Below, piece by piece: positions 38,201 to 47,548 of a stretch of DNA of 64,000 nt. The DNA lies in NCBI RefSeq assembly GCF_947172395.1, contig NC_069083.1, positions 19,686,501 through 19,750,500 of the forward strand, written 5' to 3'. Source of the DNA: Bicyclus anynana. Lineage: Eukaryota > Arthropoda > Insecta > Lepidoptera > Nymphalidae. The notes under the pieces are model-generated. The model had not been told where the DNA came from. It searched no databases and saw only the letters and a program-made list of their open reading frames with translations. The translations under genes and the position numbers were made by a program. The stretch's first letter is position 1, and every line of letters starts with the position of its first letter.

Positions 38201-41200
38201 TCTAACGGACTTATCAAAATGCCCATTACATGCCAATCAATTTTTAACCAACTTTAAAAAAAGGAAGAGGTCCCCAATAATTTTTCTGTATGCTTTTTTA
38301 ACCGACTCCAAAAAAAATGGAGGTTATCAATTCGTCGGAGTCTTTATTTTTTTTCTGTAAGTTCATCGATTTCTCAACGACGTCACAACCGATTTGAAAA
38401 AATATTTTTTCGTTTTAGAGGGTATGCTTTCCAGTTAGTTTCATAGTAATCGTGTCAGTATCTGATGATGTATCCTCGGGAAATCGAGAAGAACATCGAA
38501 TATTATAGGGGCAGCTAGTGCGATTGTTAATGCTTTCATTAATTTAAAGCACTACAATTCAATAAAGGTTTGGTGTCAATCTGAGGTTCGAGCCGAATCA
38601 CAGACGACGGAACTTCTCATCGATTTACAGTAGTTACATTGTGTTTGGACTTAATTAATTTGTATTGATAAGAATTTTACGTCTAGGTGGGTTTTGATTG
38701 TCATTCGAGTTCTGGTGATGGAGACGAGGGCCAGTTAAGGGAATTCCTCAACGGTTTACAGTAGTTACCTTCTGTTTGGGCTTGATTAATTTGTATTAAT
38801 AAGAACTTTACATGTAGGTGTGTTGTGACTGTCATTAGGGGTCTGATTATTTAGACGAGGGACAGTTAAGGGAATTTCTGAACGGTTTACAGTAGCTACC
38901 TTATTTTTGAGCTTGATTAATTTGTATTGATTCTCATCAATACTTTACTGACTGTTATAAGTGGTCTAGTGAAGGAGACACTAAGTTTACCAGACAGTTT
39001 TTCTATATGGTCACTCCCTGGAAAACTGTGCAATACATTTACTTTTCTTGGCATTTAAAAGTAGATTATTTTCAGTAAACCAATGCGATATGGCACGGTT
39101 CACGTTGTCAGAGTTATCTTTATTTCTGTCAGTCTTAAAAATTAAGGATGTGTCATCAGCAAGCAGTACAATCTCACATATGCCGCTGACATGGTATAGT
39201 AAATCGTTTATGTACACTAAGAATAGAAAAGGACCCAGAATTGAACCCTGTGGGACGCCCATTATGGTAGTGGAACCGTGCGACTTTACATCATTTATGC
39301 ATACCTTTTGTGTTCTATCACTGAGATAAGAGACAATGAGATCGAGTGCAACACTTTTGATGCCATAGTGACTTAACTTGAGTAAAAGGGTGTTATGGTC
39401 TACACAATCGAACGCCTTGGACAGATCACAGAACACACCAATAGCATTCTTAGAACCTTCCCATGCTTCATAAATATGTTTTAAAAGTTTAGCCCCTGCA
39501 TCAGTCGTATTGCGACCTTTTGTAAAACAAAATTAATTACCATACCTATAAATACCAATTACCATACCAAGTAATTTAGACGGCCGCGTGGCGCAGTGGG
39601 TAGTGACCCTGCTTTCTGCATCCGCGGCAGTGGATTCGATTCCCACAGGTGGAAAATATTTGTGTGATGAGCATGGGTTTTTTCCAGTGTCTGTGTGCAT
39701 TTATACATTATGTAAGTATTTATATGTAGTAAATATAAATGTATATGAATATTATTATATCAACTATCTTAGTACCCATAACACAAGCTACTCTGTATGC
39801 TTTACTTACTTTGGGGCTAGATAGTGAATGTGTATTGTTTAAGTATATAATTTACTACTCTTTTATTATAGTATAGATTATTTAATTATTTATTGATTAT
39901 TATTATTAAATTTAAGTCTAAACACAAGGTCGCTACAGTGAAGAGCCGAGAAGGTCCTTTAATTCTCCTACGTCTTCATCACCAGACCCCTAATACAGCC
40001 ACAACCTATCTAGGTGGAAAGTTCTACTCAATACAAAATTATCAAGTCCAAACACAAGGTAGCTACTGTGAACCGTCGAGGAGTTCTCTTTACTGTCCTT
40101 CGTCTTCACCACCAGACCCTTAATACAGTCACAATCCATCTAGGTGGAAAGTTCTCATCAATACAAATTTATCAAGTACAAACACAAGGTAGCTACTGTG
40201 AACCGTCAAGGAGTTCTCTTCACTGTCCCTCGTCTTCATCACCAGACCCTTAATACAGTCACAACCCATATAGGTGGAAAGTTCTCATCAATACAAATTA
40301 ACCAAGCCCAAACAAAAGGTGACTACTGTAAATCGTTGACGAGTTCCATCGTCTGTGTTTCGGCTCCATCATCAGACCAACTCCAAACCTTCATAAAGTT
40401 GTAGTGGTTTAAAATACCTTATGAAAACACTAACAAACGCACTAGCCGTTTCTACGACTTTTAAAAGTTCCCCTCAATTTCTGCAGGATGCCATCATCAG
40501 ATACTGACACGAAAAAAATGAGACCACCCTGGAAGTAAACCATTCAAAACAAAAAAGAATTTTTAAAATCGGTCCATAAATGACGAAATTATCGCTGGAC
40601 ATACATAAAAAAATAAAACATACATACAGCCGAACGTAAAACCTCCTCCTCTCTTTTTTTACCTCACCGGGTTAGCACCGCTTTCAAAGTAATTTGCAGG
40701 TAGAAATTAATAATTATGATGATATTTTTAGCTCTAATTATTTTTTTCACCATATTTTTATATGAATACTTTAGAATAATATCTTTTTGGATTGCTGGAA
40801 TAGGAGCATTATTGTATGCTCCTATTCCAGCAATCTCAATCTATATCTATACTAATATTATAAAGAGATAAAGTTTGTAAGTTTATAACATTCTTTAAAA
40901 GGGGTAATCTTCGGAACTACTGGTCCGATTTCAAAAATTCTTTCGCCAGTATAATGTTATCGGGGAGTGCTAAAGGCTATATTTTATATATTAGCAGAGT
41001 TATCATAGTTTTTGTCATACAGGATGGACCGAAATTCCTCATAAACAGACTTATTCGCATGCGCTGCCTTATCCATTGTGTTGAGGCTTTATGTACCTTT
41101 AAAAATTCTACAAAAAAGTCCGAGACACCATATATCTATCATCTATATTTTAGCAGATATAGTACCTTTAGTTTTTTAAAAAATATTAATTTTATGTAAT

Positions 41201-44200
41201 TAGGTTTAGGTCATTATTTATACTACTAAACTTAAATCCTTATCAAAATAAATTATTTAATAATCACAAGGATATTATGGAGATATACACTATTGATGAG
41301 TTCCTTAACGACAAAGGTGCTTGGAGGCCATTGGATCAGCTTCCACCTTCACACAGGAAATAAAACTATAAGAAATTGTAATTTAATTGTTATCAAATGT
41401 AAATTGTAATACTGTATGACTTTTTCAAAAGAGCAACTGTTGAGTTTCTTGCCGGTATCTTCTCAGCAGAACCTGCCTTCCGAACCGGTGGTAGAATCTT
41501 TACAAATAGTCAACTGACGTGTCAAAAGTGCTTGTAAACTGAGCCTACTTGAAATAAATGAATTTTGAATTTTGAATTTTTTTTGAGATAAGATTTGCCT
41601 TTACAGTATGTTAATTAGGTAAATAGTTTCGGAGATAATACAAAATTTCTTAAAGACGCAGAAATTCCGCTAAATGACTCCCCGCTTTCAATAACGTAGT
41701 TCCCGTTCCCGTGTGAATATGGGAGTAAAATATAGCCTATGACACTTGCAAATATAGTAGCTTTCTATTGGTAAAAGAATTTTCAAAATCGGTACAGTAT
41801 ATTCAAAGATTACCCTCGCCAACCACACAAACTTTACCTGTTTATAATATTAGTATAGAAGTCTCTATTTGCCTTGGTCATCGCACCACGCTCTAAGGGC
41901 TGGACCGATTTTGCGAAGGGTAGGGGTAAGGTAGTAAAGGTATAGGGTAGGGTAGGATACGGGCAGGGTAGGGTAGGAGTAGTGTAGGGGTAGGGTAGGG
42001 GTAGGGTAGGAGTAGGGTAGGGGTAGGGGTAGGGTAGAAGACGGGTAGGGGTAGGGTAGGGTAAGTTAGGGGTAGGGAAGAAGTGCACATAAGTAAAAGA
42101 GAACCTTGACCGGGTCCGCTATTCAAAATAATATTTTGAAAAATTTTGTTGGAGGGCATAATTATAAACATACAATTATGATCGATACTGAAGCCTAAAA
42201 TACTTTTTTGTTATTTTTTGTCTGTCAGTCTGCCTTTTTTTGACCGGGCACTACGCTGAAACCACCACGCAAATAAAACCAATGTTTGGCAATGTTACAG
42301 CTCAGATACCAAATTGTTTTTTGGAAATAACGGTATTAAATCTAGTGTAGGCGTTCAGCAGGGGGATCCTTTAGGTCCAGCCCATTTTCAGCTTAGGGAT
42401 ACATAGCCATATCTCAAATTTAACATATGGTATCTTGATGATGGAACTATTGGAAGCAACGTGATTGATGTCTTAAAAGATCTTAACGAAGATAAGCAAC
42501 AATGTAGTCAAATTGGTTTAGAATTAAATTACTTGAAATGTGAATTATTTTTCACGGAAAGACTGTCGCAAGAACGACAGTTACTGGCTTTTGAATTATT
42601 TAATAGAATTGCCCCCAATATTAAAATAGCTAACAAGCAATCACTTTGCCTACTTGGTGCTCCTCTTTATGACGAAGCCATTCAACCCAATTTGGATCAA
42701 CAACTTAAGACATTTTGCGTCAACAGTCATCCAAGACTTATCCAAAGTTATTGAAAAATTTTCGGAAGTAGGCCTACACTTAAATTACTCTAAGTGTGAG
42801 GTGTATTTTCGAGAATCACTAAAAATAGAAAATATAAACGAAATAAAAAATAATTTACATTCATTATTGTCAAACTTCGCTGTAGTTACTAAAAATAATT
42901 TAACACTTCTCGGTTGCCCAATATTTGATGACGCATTTTCTCCTCTTTTAAAATCAAAATTGGAAATTTTTAATAAATTTTCGCATCGCCTTTTAGATAT
43001 CAACCCTCACATGGCCCTTTATATCCTTCGATTATGTTTATTTGCTCCAAAATTCATGTATTTGTTACGTTGCTGTTCCTTTTGGAAATATCCTCATTTG
43101 CTTTCATACCTAGATGTGTCTCTTAAAGATACTCTTTCCAAAATTCTAAATTTACAGTTTGATGATAGAACCTGGACCCAAGCGAATCTGCCCGTCAGAT
43201 ATGGTGGATTGGGCATACGATCCATATCAAGCGTTGCACTTCCAGCTTTCTTAGCGTCTGCTTCCAGCTCTACTGCACTTATCAGTCAGATCCTCAACTC
43301 ATCAAGTCCGACTGATATTGTTGTGGAGAGTCTTGCAGAAGCAAGGTCAGCATGGAGTTCATCATGCCCTAGCGAGAGTTATCCTGTGTCTGTGGGGTGT
43401 CAGAGCCTGTGGGACAAACCACTTTTATTGCTTACACATAAACGTGTCTTAGAGCAATGTACTTCTTCATCAGACAAGGCTCGTATTTTGTTGTTGTCTG
43501 AGAAGGAGTCTGGTCATTGGCTACAGGCTTTGCCATCACATAACTTAGGGACGGTTCTTGATAGGACAACGCTCCGTATAGCCGTATGCTTACGTTTGGG
43601 TGTCAAAATTTGCGAGCCTCACGTCTGCCCCTGTGGTAGCCGCGTGGATCAATTTGGTCATCATGGACTTAGCTGCAACAGAAGCGCTGGTCGTTTGTAT
43701 CGCCACGGTAGTATTAACGATATAATTCGTCGCGCACTGGCCACTGCCGCTATTCCTGCGCAATTAGAACCTCCCGGTTTGTTCAGGGATGACGGCAAGA
43801 GGCCCGACGGGATGACAATAGTGCCGTGGTCTATGGGGCGTGCTTTAGTATGGGACGCAACCTGCGTAGATACGTTGGCAGCGTCTCATCTATCACGCAC
43901 GTCCCAAACGCCTGGCGCAGCTGCTGAATACGCTCAATTTTGTAAGCGTCGTAAATACTAGGTCATATCGAATGACTATGTATTTGCGGCGCTTGCCTTT
44001 GAGACTTTAGGCCCATGGTCAACAGATACTAAAAATTTTTTTTAATGCTATGTCTGACAAATTGGTCCATGCTTCAGGTAACCCAAGAGCTGGCGCTTAT
44101 TTGGCCCAAAGGTTAAGCCTTGCTATCCAGAGGGGTAATAGCGCTAGTGTATTGGGTACCTTGCCTCTGGGTGAACAATTAGATGGTGTGTATTTGTTAT

Positions 44201-45587
44201 AATTATTTTATTTATTATAAATTTAAATTTAATATACTGTATAATTCTTAGTTTTAATTAATATATTATAGTGTTTTGTATATTTTATTCACACAACTGA
44301 AAAGTTGGGAGTGCATGCCCCTGCATTTACGTGACAATATTTATTTTATTCCGTAGGCAAAAACAATTTAGATGAAGACATTTTTGGCTAATACAGACAA
44401 ATTGGGCTCTCTAAATTCTCACATAGATTTTTCGATACTAAAACATTGCCTTTTTGTACCTAAATTAATGCACGTTCTACGTTCTAGGCCAATTTGGAAA
44501 TTTCCTGGTCTACTCGAAAATATGGATGCCACCTTAATAATCACACTTGAAAAAATTCCAAATTTGCATTTTGATGATCAGTCTTGGAACCAAGCTACTT
44601 TACCGGTCAAATACGGTAGCATCGGCGTGCGAAAAATTTTAGTTACTCTTCCGGCTTTTCTTTCCTCTGTGCATAGTATAAAAGCGCTAAGATCTCGTAT
44701 TCTTAATTCCAATTCAGTTTGCATAACCTATGCCACAGAGGCTCTAGAGAGTTGGAAGGTCGGATGTCCCTACATTGACATCCCAAAGAAACGTACTACA
44801 CAAAAACTTTGGGATGCTCCATTGGTTCAGCTGACACAAAAATTTAGTTCAAAATCTTACAAGTGCTGTAGATGAAGCCAGGCTTCTAGCATTATCTGAA
44901 AAGGAATCTGGGTATTGGCTCCATGCTTGCCATCGAAAAATCTTGGCACTTTATTAGACAATGAAAGTTTTCGTGTGGCTCTAGGACTCAGACTGGGTAC
45001 ACCATTGTGCTTAGAGGATAAATGTCCATGGGAAAGAGGTGAGTAAATTTGGAATCCACTGGCTTTCATGCCAAAGGAGTGGCAGTAGGCTATTTCGGCA
45101 TGGCTCTCTTAATGATATAATAAAAAGGGCTCTTGCCACCATAAATATTCCTGCGCCGACAGGAATCAATCGGGAAGATGGCAAGAGACCTGATGGATTG
45201 ACGCTGCTTCCCTGGAAAATGGGGCGGGCCCTTATGTAGGACGCTACATGCGTCGACACATTAGCACCGTATCATATCAGGGAGACATAATCAAGACCGG
45301 GAGGATATAAGGGATACGTTATAAAGCTTGCAAAAATATAAATAGAAGGATGTGAAATAGGGGTTGAAAGTTGACATCGATTTTTACGCGGACGAAGTCG
45401 CGGGCGTCCGCTAGTATTTGTATAACTGCAGAGTGATCGCATCGTGTGGTCGGTCTACGCCATGTCGTGGGAGCACACGCCGCCACGCTTCCGCCGCTGC
45501 CTCGTGCTGCTGATGGAGCGCGCGCGCCGCCCGCTGCGTCCCGCGGCCGGCCGCGTCGTGCCGCTGTCGCTCGACACTTTCCTCAAG
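34538..45587 (+). CDS. Odorant receptor (7tm_6), spliced gene, last exon not found
   Basis: Join of 34538-35202, 37282-37407, 37481-37580, 38077-38181 and 45432-45587, about 384 residues. Lepidopteran receptors are usually around 400, so a final exon of roughly 15-25 residues (the short C-terminal helix) is missing. Phases are 2, 2, 0, 0 and 0, and the frame closes at each junction. It would be a seven-pass membrane protein with inside N terminus that forms a ligand-gated cation channel with Orco in olfactory neurons. Evidence is the conserved receptor blocks in order: CKTQLTILRYDLE, then KVTETAALFQEIFG, then LTELFVYCYCGNELAVES and VPLSLDTFLK. I cannot name the orthologue. Exons 4 and 5 are tandemly multiplied. 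Confidence 0.82.
35224..36140 (+). mobile_element. Jockey-type LINE, endonuclease and RT remnants
   Basis: GRFIVGGDWNAKHLHW is the endonuclease start; LDWSPNHIPVI follows at 35475-35507, then a snap-back duplication. 35790-36133 reads LLPSTFFGLIKSYH, TQGSVLDPIFFIFT and VVATFTDDTAILAR (the F-x-D-D box). Heavily decayed. Confidence 0.8.
35483..35532. repeat. Perfect 23-bp-arm hairpin, 4-base loop
   Basis: TCACCTAATCATATCCCAGT and TAT are followed after TAAT by their exact reverse complement (35510-35532). The left arm is the original LINE sequence, so the right arm was copied from it. Confidence 0.93.
36730..37010. repeat. Tail-to-tail pair of retroposon ends
   Basis: AAATCGAACCAGCAGTTCC to TTTATAATATCAGTATTAAT (plus, to about 36915), then GATAAAGTTTGTGTGGTTGT to ACCGATTTGGAAAATTG (minus). 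Confidence 0.6.
37020..37250. repeat. Two repeat fragments before exon 2
   Basis: CATGATAGATTAACAACGTT and GAACCCTCGTCACGCGAGTT match 26090-26155. CATAGTGTGGGGTATTGTTG matches 23450-23540. Confidence 0.55.
37282..37407 (+). CDS. Odorant receptor exon 2 (intracellular loop 2)
   Basis: 126 nt. The acceptor is TTTTATTGTAG at 37281. With the last two bases of exon 1 it reads RYDLETLPERAAREVGDSGE, then RLFVECYHHYHKVTE. The donor is GA|GTAAGC at 37408, phase 2. The H-H-x-x-I/V-x-x-x-T/D pattern precedes TM5 in this family. Confidence 0.84.
37408..37480 (+). other. Odorant receptor intron 2, 73 bp
   Basis: GTAAGC...AATTTGCAG, a minimal intron of normal insect size. Confidence 0.8.
37481..37580 (+). 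CDS. Odorant receptor exon 3 (TM5)
   Basis: 100 nt. After the split Glu it reads TAALFQEIFGGAILIQFGIG and GWILCMAAYKLAS. Phase 0 before GTGAGT at 37581. A contiguous reading through the next 21 bases (GTGAGTAGGGCGGTGTTGCAG minus its last base) is also open, but inserts seven residues not expected in the family. Confidence 0.82.
37596..38160 (+). repeat. 95-bp tandem repeat: five pseudo-exon copies upstream of exon 4
   Basis: Units start at 37596, 37691, 37786, 37881 and 37976; the sixth, at 38071, is the intact exon. Each is an acceptor TTGCAG followed by exon-4 sequence up to TACTGCTACTGC, then TTGTATTGCAG instead of GGCAACGAG. Because 95 is not a multiple of three, splicing to any of the first five acceptors leads to an early stop. 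Copies are nearly identical, with only a few single-base differences. Confidence 0.95.
38077..38181 (+). CDS. Odorant receptor exon 4 (TM6), intact copy
   Basis: 105 nt, phase 0 at both ends: LSALSIEFASMLLFLTCILT then ELFVYCYCGNELAVE. The L-F-x-Y-C-Y-x-G-N-E-L block is the best-conserved motif of the family. The acceptor is TTGTATTGCAG at 38076 and the donor is GAG|GTGAGC at 38182. Only this copy has the full exon end, so the true intron 3 would run 37581-38076 and contain the five partial copies. Confidence 0.83.
38240..39000 (+). repeat. ACCGACTTCC-family repeat, diverged copy
   Basis: TTTTTAACCGACTCC, then TCTGATGATGTATCCTCGGG and two to three 130-bp-type units (GATAAGAATTTTACGTC, AATAAGAACTTTACATG). 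Ends before the LINE at 39005. Confidence 0.6.
39005..39535 (-). mobile_element. CR1/Jockey-like LINE reverse transcriptase fragment
   Basis: - strand: GRNTTDAGAKLLKHIYEAWE (from 39530), FCDLSKAFDCVDHNTLLLKL, IMGVPQGSILGPFLFLVYIN and IVLLADDTSLIFKTD with the A-D-D box. Uninterrupted over 141 codons, so relatively young; lacks endonuclease and C terminus. Confidence 0.85.
39579..39855 (+). mobile_element. tRNA-derived SINE, copy 2
   Basis: Same head as 4821: A box GTGGCGCAGTGGGTAGTGAC, B box-like GGATTCGATTCCCAC (one base off GGTTCGATTCC), the same body with GTGATGAGCATGGG and the TAGTACCCATAACACAAGCT block, and a TTTAAGTATAT tail. Confidence 0.85.
39905..40660 (-). repeat. ACCGACTTCC-family repeat with three to four 130-bp units
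   Basis: AAACACAAGGT recurs every 130 bp (about 39918, 40050, 40180, 40310). Units carry CTACTGTGAACCGTCGAGGA. The far end has CCATCATCAGATACTGAC and CAGCCGAACGTAAAACCTCC, the reverse complement of the 3258-3480 end. Confidence 0.75.
40790..40835. repeat. Perfect 20-bp-arm hairpin, 6-base loop
   Basis: GATTGCTGGAATAGGAGCAT, a TATTGT loop, then its exact reverse complement. Confidence 0.93.
40845..41050 (-). repeat. Inverted retroposon tail
   Basis: TATACTAATATTATAAAGAG, AAAGTTTGTAAGTTTATAAC and GGTCCGATTTCAAAAATTC: the reverse of the TTATAATATTAGT family. 40680-40789 and 41051-41189 are AT-rich and unassigned. Confidence 0.65.
41190..41582 (+). mobile_element. LINE 3' untranslated end with (TTTTGAA)n tail
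   Basis: GATGAGTTCCTTAACGACAA, GAGCAACTGTTGAGTTTCTT, GAACCGGTGGTAGAATCTTT, CTTGTAAACTGAGCCTACTT and a tail GAATTTTGAATTTTGAATTTT. Matches 18003-18092 inverted. Typical of a lepidopteran CR1-like element, but no coding remains. Confidence 0.7.
41690..41865 (+). repeat. Retroposon tail
   Basis: CCGTGTGAATATGGGAG, AAAATCGGTACAGTATATTC and TTTATAATATTAGTATAGAA. Confidence 0.7.
41915..42122 (+). repeat. Telomere-like GGGTA minisatellite inside a retroposon, second copy
   Basis: GGGTAGGGGTAGGG units with interruptions, then GAAGAAGTGCACATAAGTA and GACCGGGTCCGCTA, the same end as 33400-33450. 42123-42289 is unassigned and includes a CTGTCAGTCTGCC motif mirrored near 36500. Confidence 0.85.
42290..44345 (+). 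mobile_element. LINE with restriction-like endonuclease domain, copy 1
   Basis: Remnants of the RT palm (GVQQGDPLGP near 42350, YLDDGTIGSN near 42430) come first, then a long frame (42654-43961). That frame contains LHLNYSKCEVYF, LRLCLFAPKFMYLLR and WTQANLPVRYGGLGI. A Cys/His cluster follows (CPCGSRVDQFGHHGLSC), then KRPDGMTIVPWSMGRALVWD, a PD...D pattern like the restriction-like nuclease of R2/R4-type LINEs. After the stop at 43961 the same frame goes on (VFAALAFETLGPW) to about 44200, with an AT-rich 3' end. The front is frameshifted and truncated. The clade is not settled; Utopia- or R4-like elements are candidates. Confidence 0.75.
44356..45295 (+). mobile_element. LINE with restriction-like endonuclease domain, copy 2 (diverged)
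   Basis: ILKHCLFVPKLMHVLRSRPI, WNQATLPVKYGSIGVRK, then after frameshifts FGIHWLSC and GKRPDGLTLLPWKMGRAL. It parallels 43000-43870 of copy 1 residue by residue at moderate identity, so the copies are separate old insertions rather than a recent duplication. Confidence 0.75.
45335..45418 (+). repeat. Retroposon end abutting exon 5
   Basis: GGGGTTGAAAGTTGACATCG, then CGCGGACGAAGTCGCGGGCG and TCCGCTAGTA. Only TTTGTATAACTGCAG separates it from exon 5. Confidence 0.75.
45432..45587 (+). CDS. Odorant receptor exon 5 (C-terminal region before TM7)
   Basis: 156 nt, phase 0: SDRIVWSVYAMSWEHTPPRF, RRCLVLLMERARRPLRPAAG and RVVPLSLDTFLK. The W-x-x-x-x-x-x-F-R, the R/K-P-L-x-x-x-A-G and the L-S-L-x-T-F motifs are those preceding the last helix of lepidopteran receptors. 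The acceptor is AACTGCAG at 45431 and the donor is AAG|GTGAGC at 45588. The next exon should start with a V-x-R-S-x-Y-S-like sequence and is not recognised anywhere to 47821. Confidence 0.83.
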
Positions 45588-45965
45588 GTGAGCGCGTCGT
45601 GCGGTCGGCCTACGACCTGCCTCATGCTGCTGATGGAGCGCGCGCGCCGCCCGCTGCGTCCCGCGGCCGGCCGCGTCGTGCCTCTGTCGCTCGACACTTT
45701 CCTCAAGGTGAGCGCGTCGTGCGGTCGGCCTACGACCTGCCTCGTGCTGCTGATGGAGCGCGCGCGCCGCCCGCTGCGTCCCGCGGCCGGCCGCGTCGTG
45801 CCGCTGTCGCTCGACACTTTCCTCAAGGTGAGCGCGTCGTGCGGTCGGCCTACGACCTGCCTCGTGCTGCTGATGGAGCGCGCGCGCCGCCCGCTGCGTC
45901 CCGCGGCCGGCCGTGTCGTGCCGCTGTCGCTCGACACTTTCCTCAAGGTGAGCGCGTCGTGCGGT
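45500..45965 (+). repeat. 120-bp tandem repeat of exon 5 plus donor, four copies
   Basis: CTCGTGCTGCTGATGGAGCG recurs at 45501, 45621 (CTCATG variant), 45741 and 45861. Each copy ends CTCAAG|GTGAGC, so there are four in-phase donors. Read without splicing, the frame stays open to 45980. The joins match GCATCGTGTGGT of the exon start to GCGTCGTGCGGT just inside the intron, the probable exchange site. Confidence 0.95.
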
Positions 45966-46679
45966 GATATTTATATATAAGTATAATGCGAGTATTTGTA
46001 TAAAATAGTAACTGATTATGATATAAGTGCGGTAAGTTATTTTTATAATTATTTTATTATAAATTTAAATTTAATATACTGTATAATTCTTAGTTTATAA
46101 ATTAAAAGTAAATTCGTGAAATAAGAGATACTTTACAAAAAAATGTGTTATAAATACTTTATGGTGCTGGAGGCGGTTGGCAAGGCAAACAATACTTCTT
46201 CTTCTTACCTACGGATTAAAAATGTAGGTACTTATAAGTTTATCACAACATGCGGTAAATTAGTTAGAATTTTAAATACAATGGGATGGTAATGATTGCA
46301 AATGTTGAATGCTACAAAAAGTTCTATTAAAACACAAAAGTTACATCAAAACTAATAAAATGCTTGTATTTTTGACACGAGTTAACTAACGTATTGAACT
46401 TAGTATTGAATATTTTTTTCAGATATTAAAATCCTCTTATACGTTCTACGCTGTACTCCGTCAAACAAAATAAAAAGCTTCGCACACATTTCACAAAACA
46501 TACGAGACAACATACCAGCTTCCACTACCGCCAGGAGCTCGCTAGCGCGCTCAGCGTCGCTCCGAGCAAGATGTACTCCCTCAAAAGAAAAAACTATTTC
46601 TTCATATCTGTGTTAAAAATAAATTTAATACGAAAAAACAAGCTTTAATAAAAATCCAAACTACAAAACAATTTAGACG

Positions 46680-46792
46680 ACTTCAAAGATGCATTACTGT
46701 AACACTTTTTTGCACCGCCTTCAAGTTAATCAATTGAAAGGACTTAGGTACGGTGTTATTTTTCGCTTTGTAGAGTAATGCATCTTTGAAGT
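46680..46792. mobile_element. Short MITE with 18-bp perfect inverted ends
   Basis: ACTTCAAAGATGCATTAC at 46680-46697 is mirrored at 46775-46792. The interior shares CACCGCCTTCAA with repeats at 33060 and 1020. Confidence 0.75.
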
Positions 46793-47548
46793 TGGTTTAA
46801 TTTTATTTATTAACACGTTTATATTAGCTTCACATGTATACTACTACTACCTATGTGTGTAACAAAATCTTGGAATCTTAATTTGACCCCTTTCCGGTCT
46901 TCGACCGGGATGAAATTTTGCACGCGCTCTGAGTTCTGATGAAAATACATGGCTAGCTTACAAACCCAATATGGCGGCCTCTCCAAGATGGCGGACTAGC
47001 TGTTCGAAATCCACCCCCATGATATGGATATCAAATGAATAGGTTTGCTGTCAGGAATATGCAAAAAATAGTCACGTGACTTAAATCTAATATTGTGAAC
47101 GTCCAAGATGGCGGACAGTCTATTTGAAATGCATCCCCGTGATATGGGGATATATTAAGCGTGTTTTTTAAACTATTCATGTTTTTTTTAAAGATTTGAT
47201 TTTTCTGTTTTCAAAATATTCTAGCATAGTGACCATAATTGCCACAATGTGGGCAATTTCGTTAACTTATGTAAGTTATTTAGTTTTTAAACAAAATTAC
47301 TGAACCCTAGTTAGTATATACGGGTGTAAAGTATGTACGGGGTATATAGTTGTGTACAGGTTTTTGTTAAAGGACGAGATACGAGTATATAAAAATGTAA
47401 CTGATGAAAAATAAATATAATTAGTAAAGCTAATGGGTGTATATTTTGACATATTTTTATCCCTTCAATCCCTGCTACATACCAACAGATTTAATAAATA
47501 CAAAAAATTCACATCGAACTATCCAACGGCGTATCATAAACGAACACA

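Larger units (their letters stand above)
38182..45431 (+). other. Odorant receptor intron 4, 7.2 kb of repeats
   Basis: Contains the ACCGACTTCC family (both orientations), an antisense CR1/Jockey-like RT piece, a tRNA-derived SINE, LINE tails, a G-rich minisatellite, two REL-endonuclease LINE copies and a retroposon end that stops about 14 bases before the exon 5 acceptor. Confidence 0.75.

Noticed and set aside
45588..45620. Missing terminal receptor exon, since a shifted frame reads VVRSAYDL
   Set aside because: The bases align better with the start of exon 5 (IVWSVYAM) duplicated with a deletion, and there is no acceptor before them.
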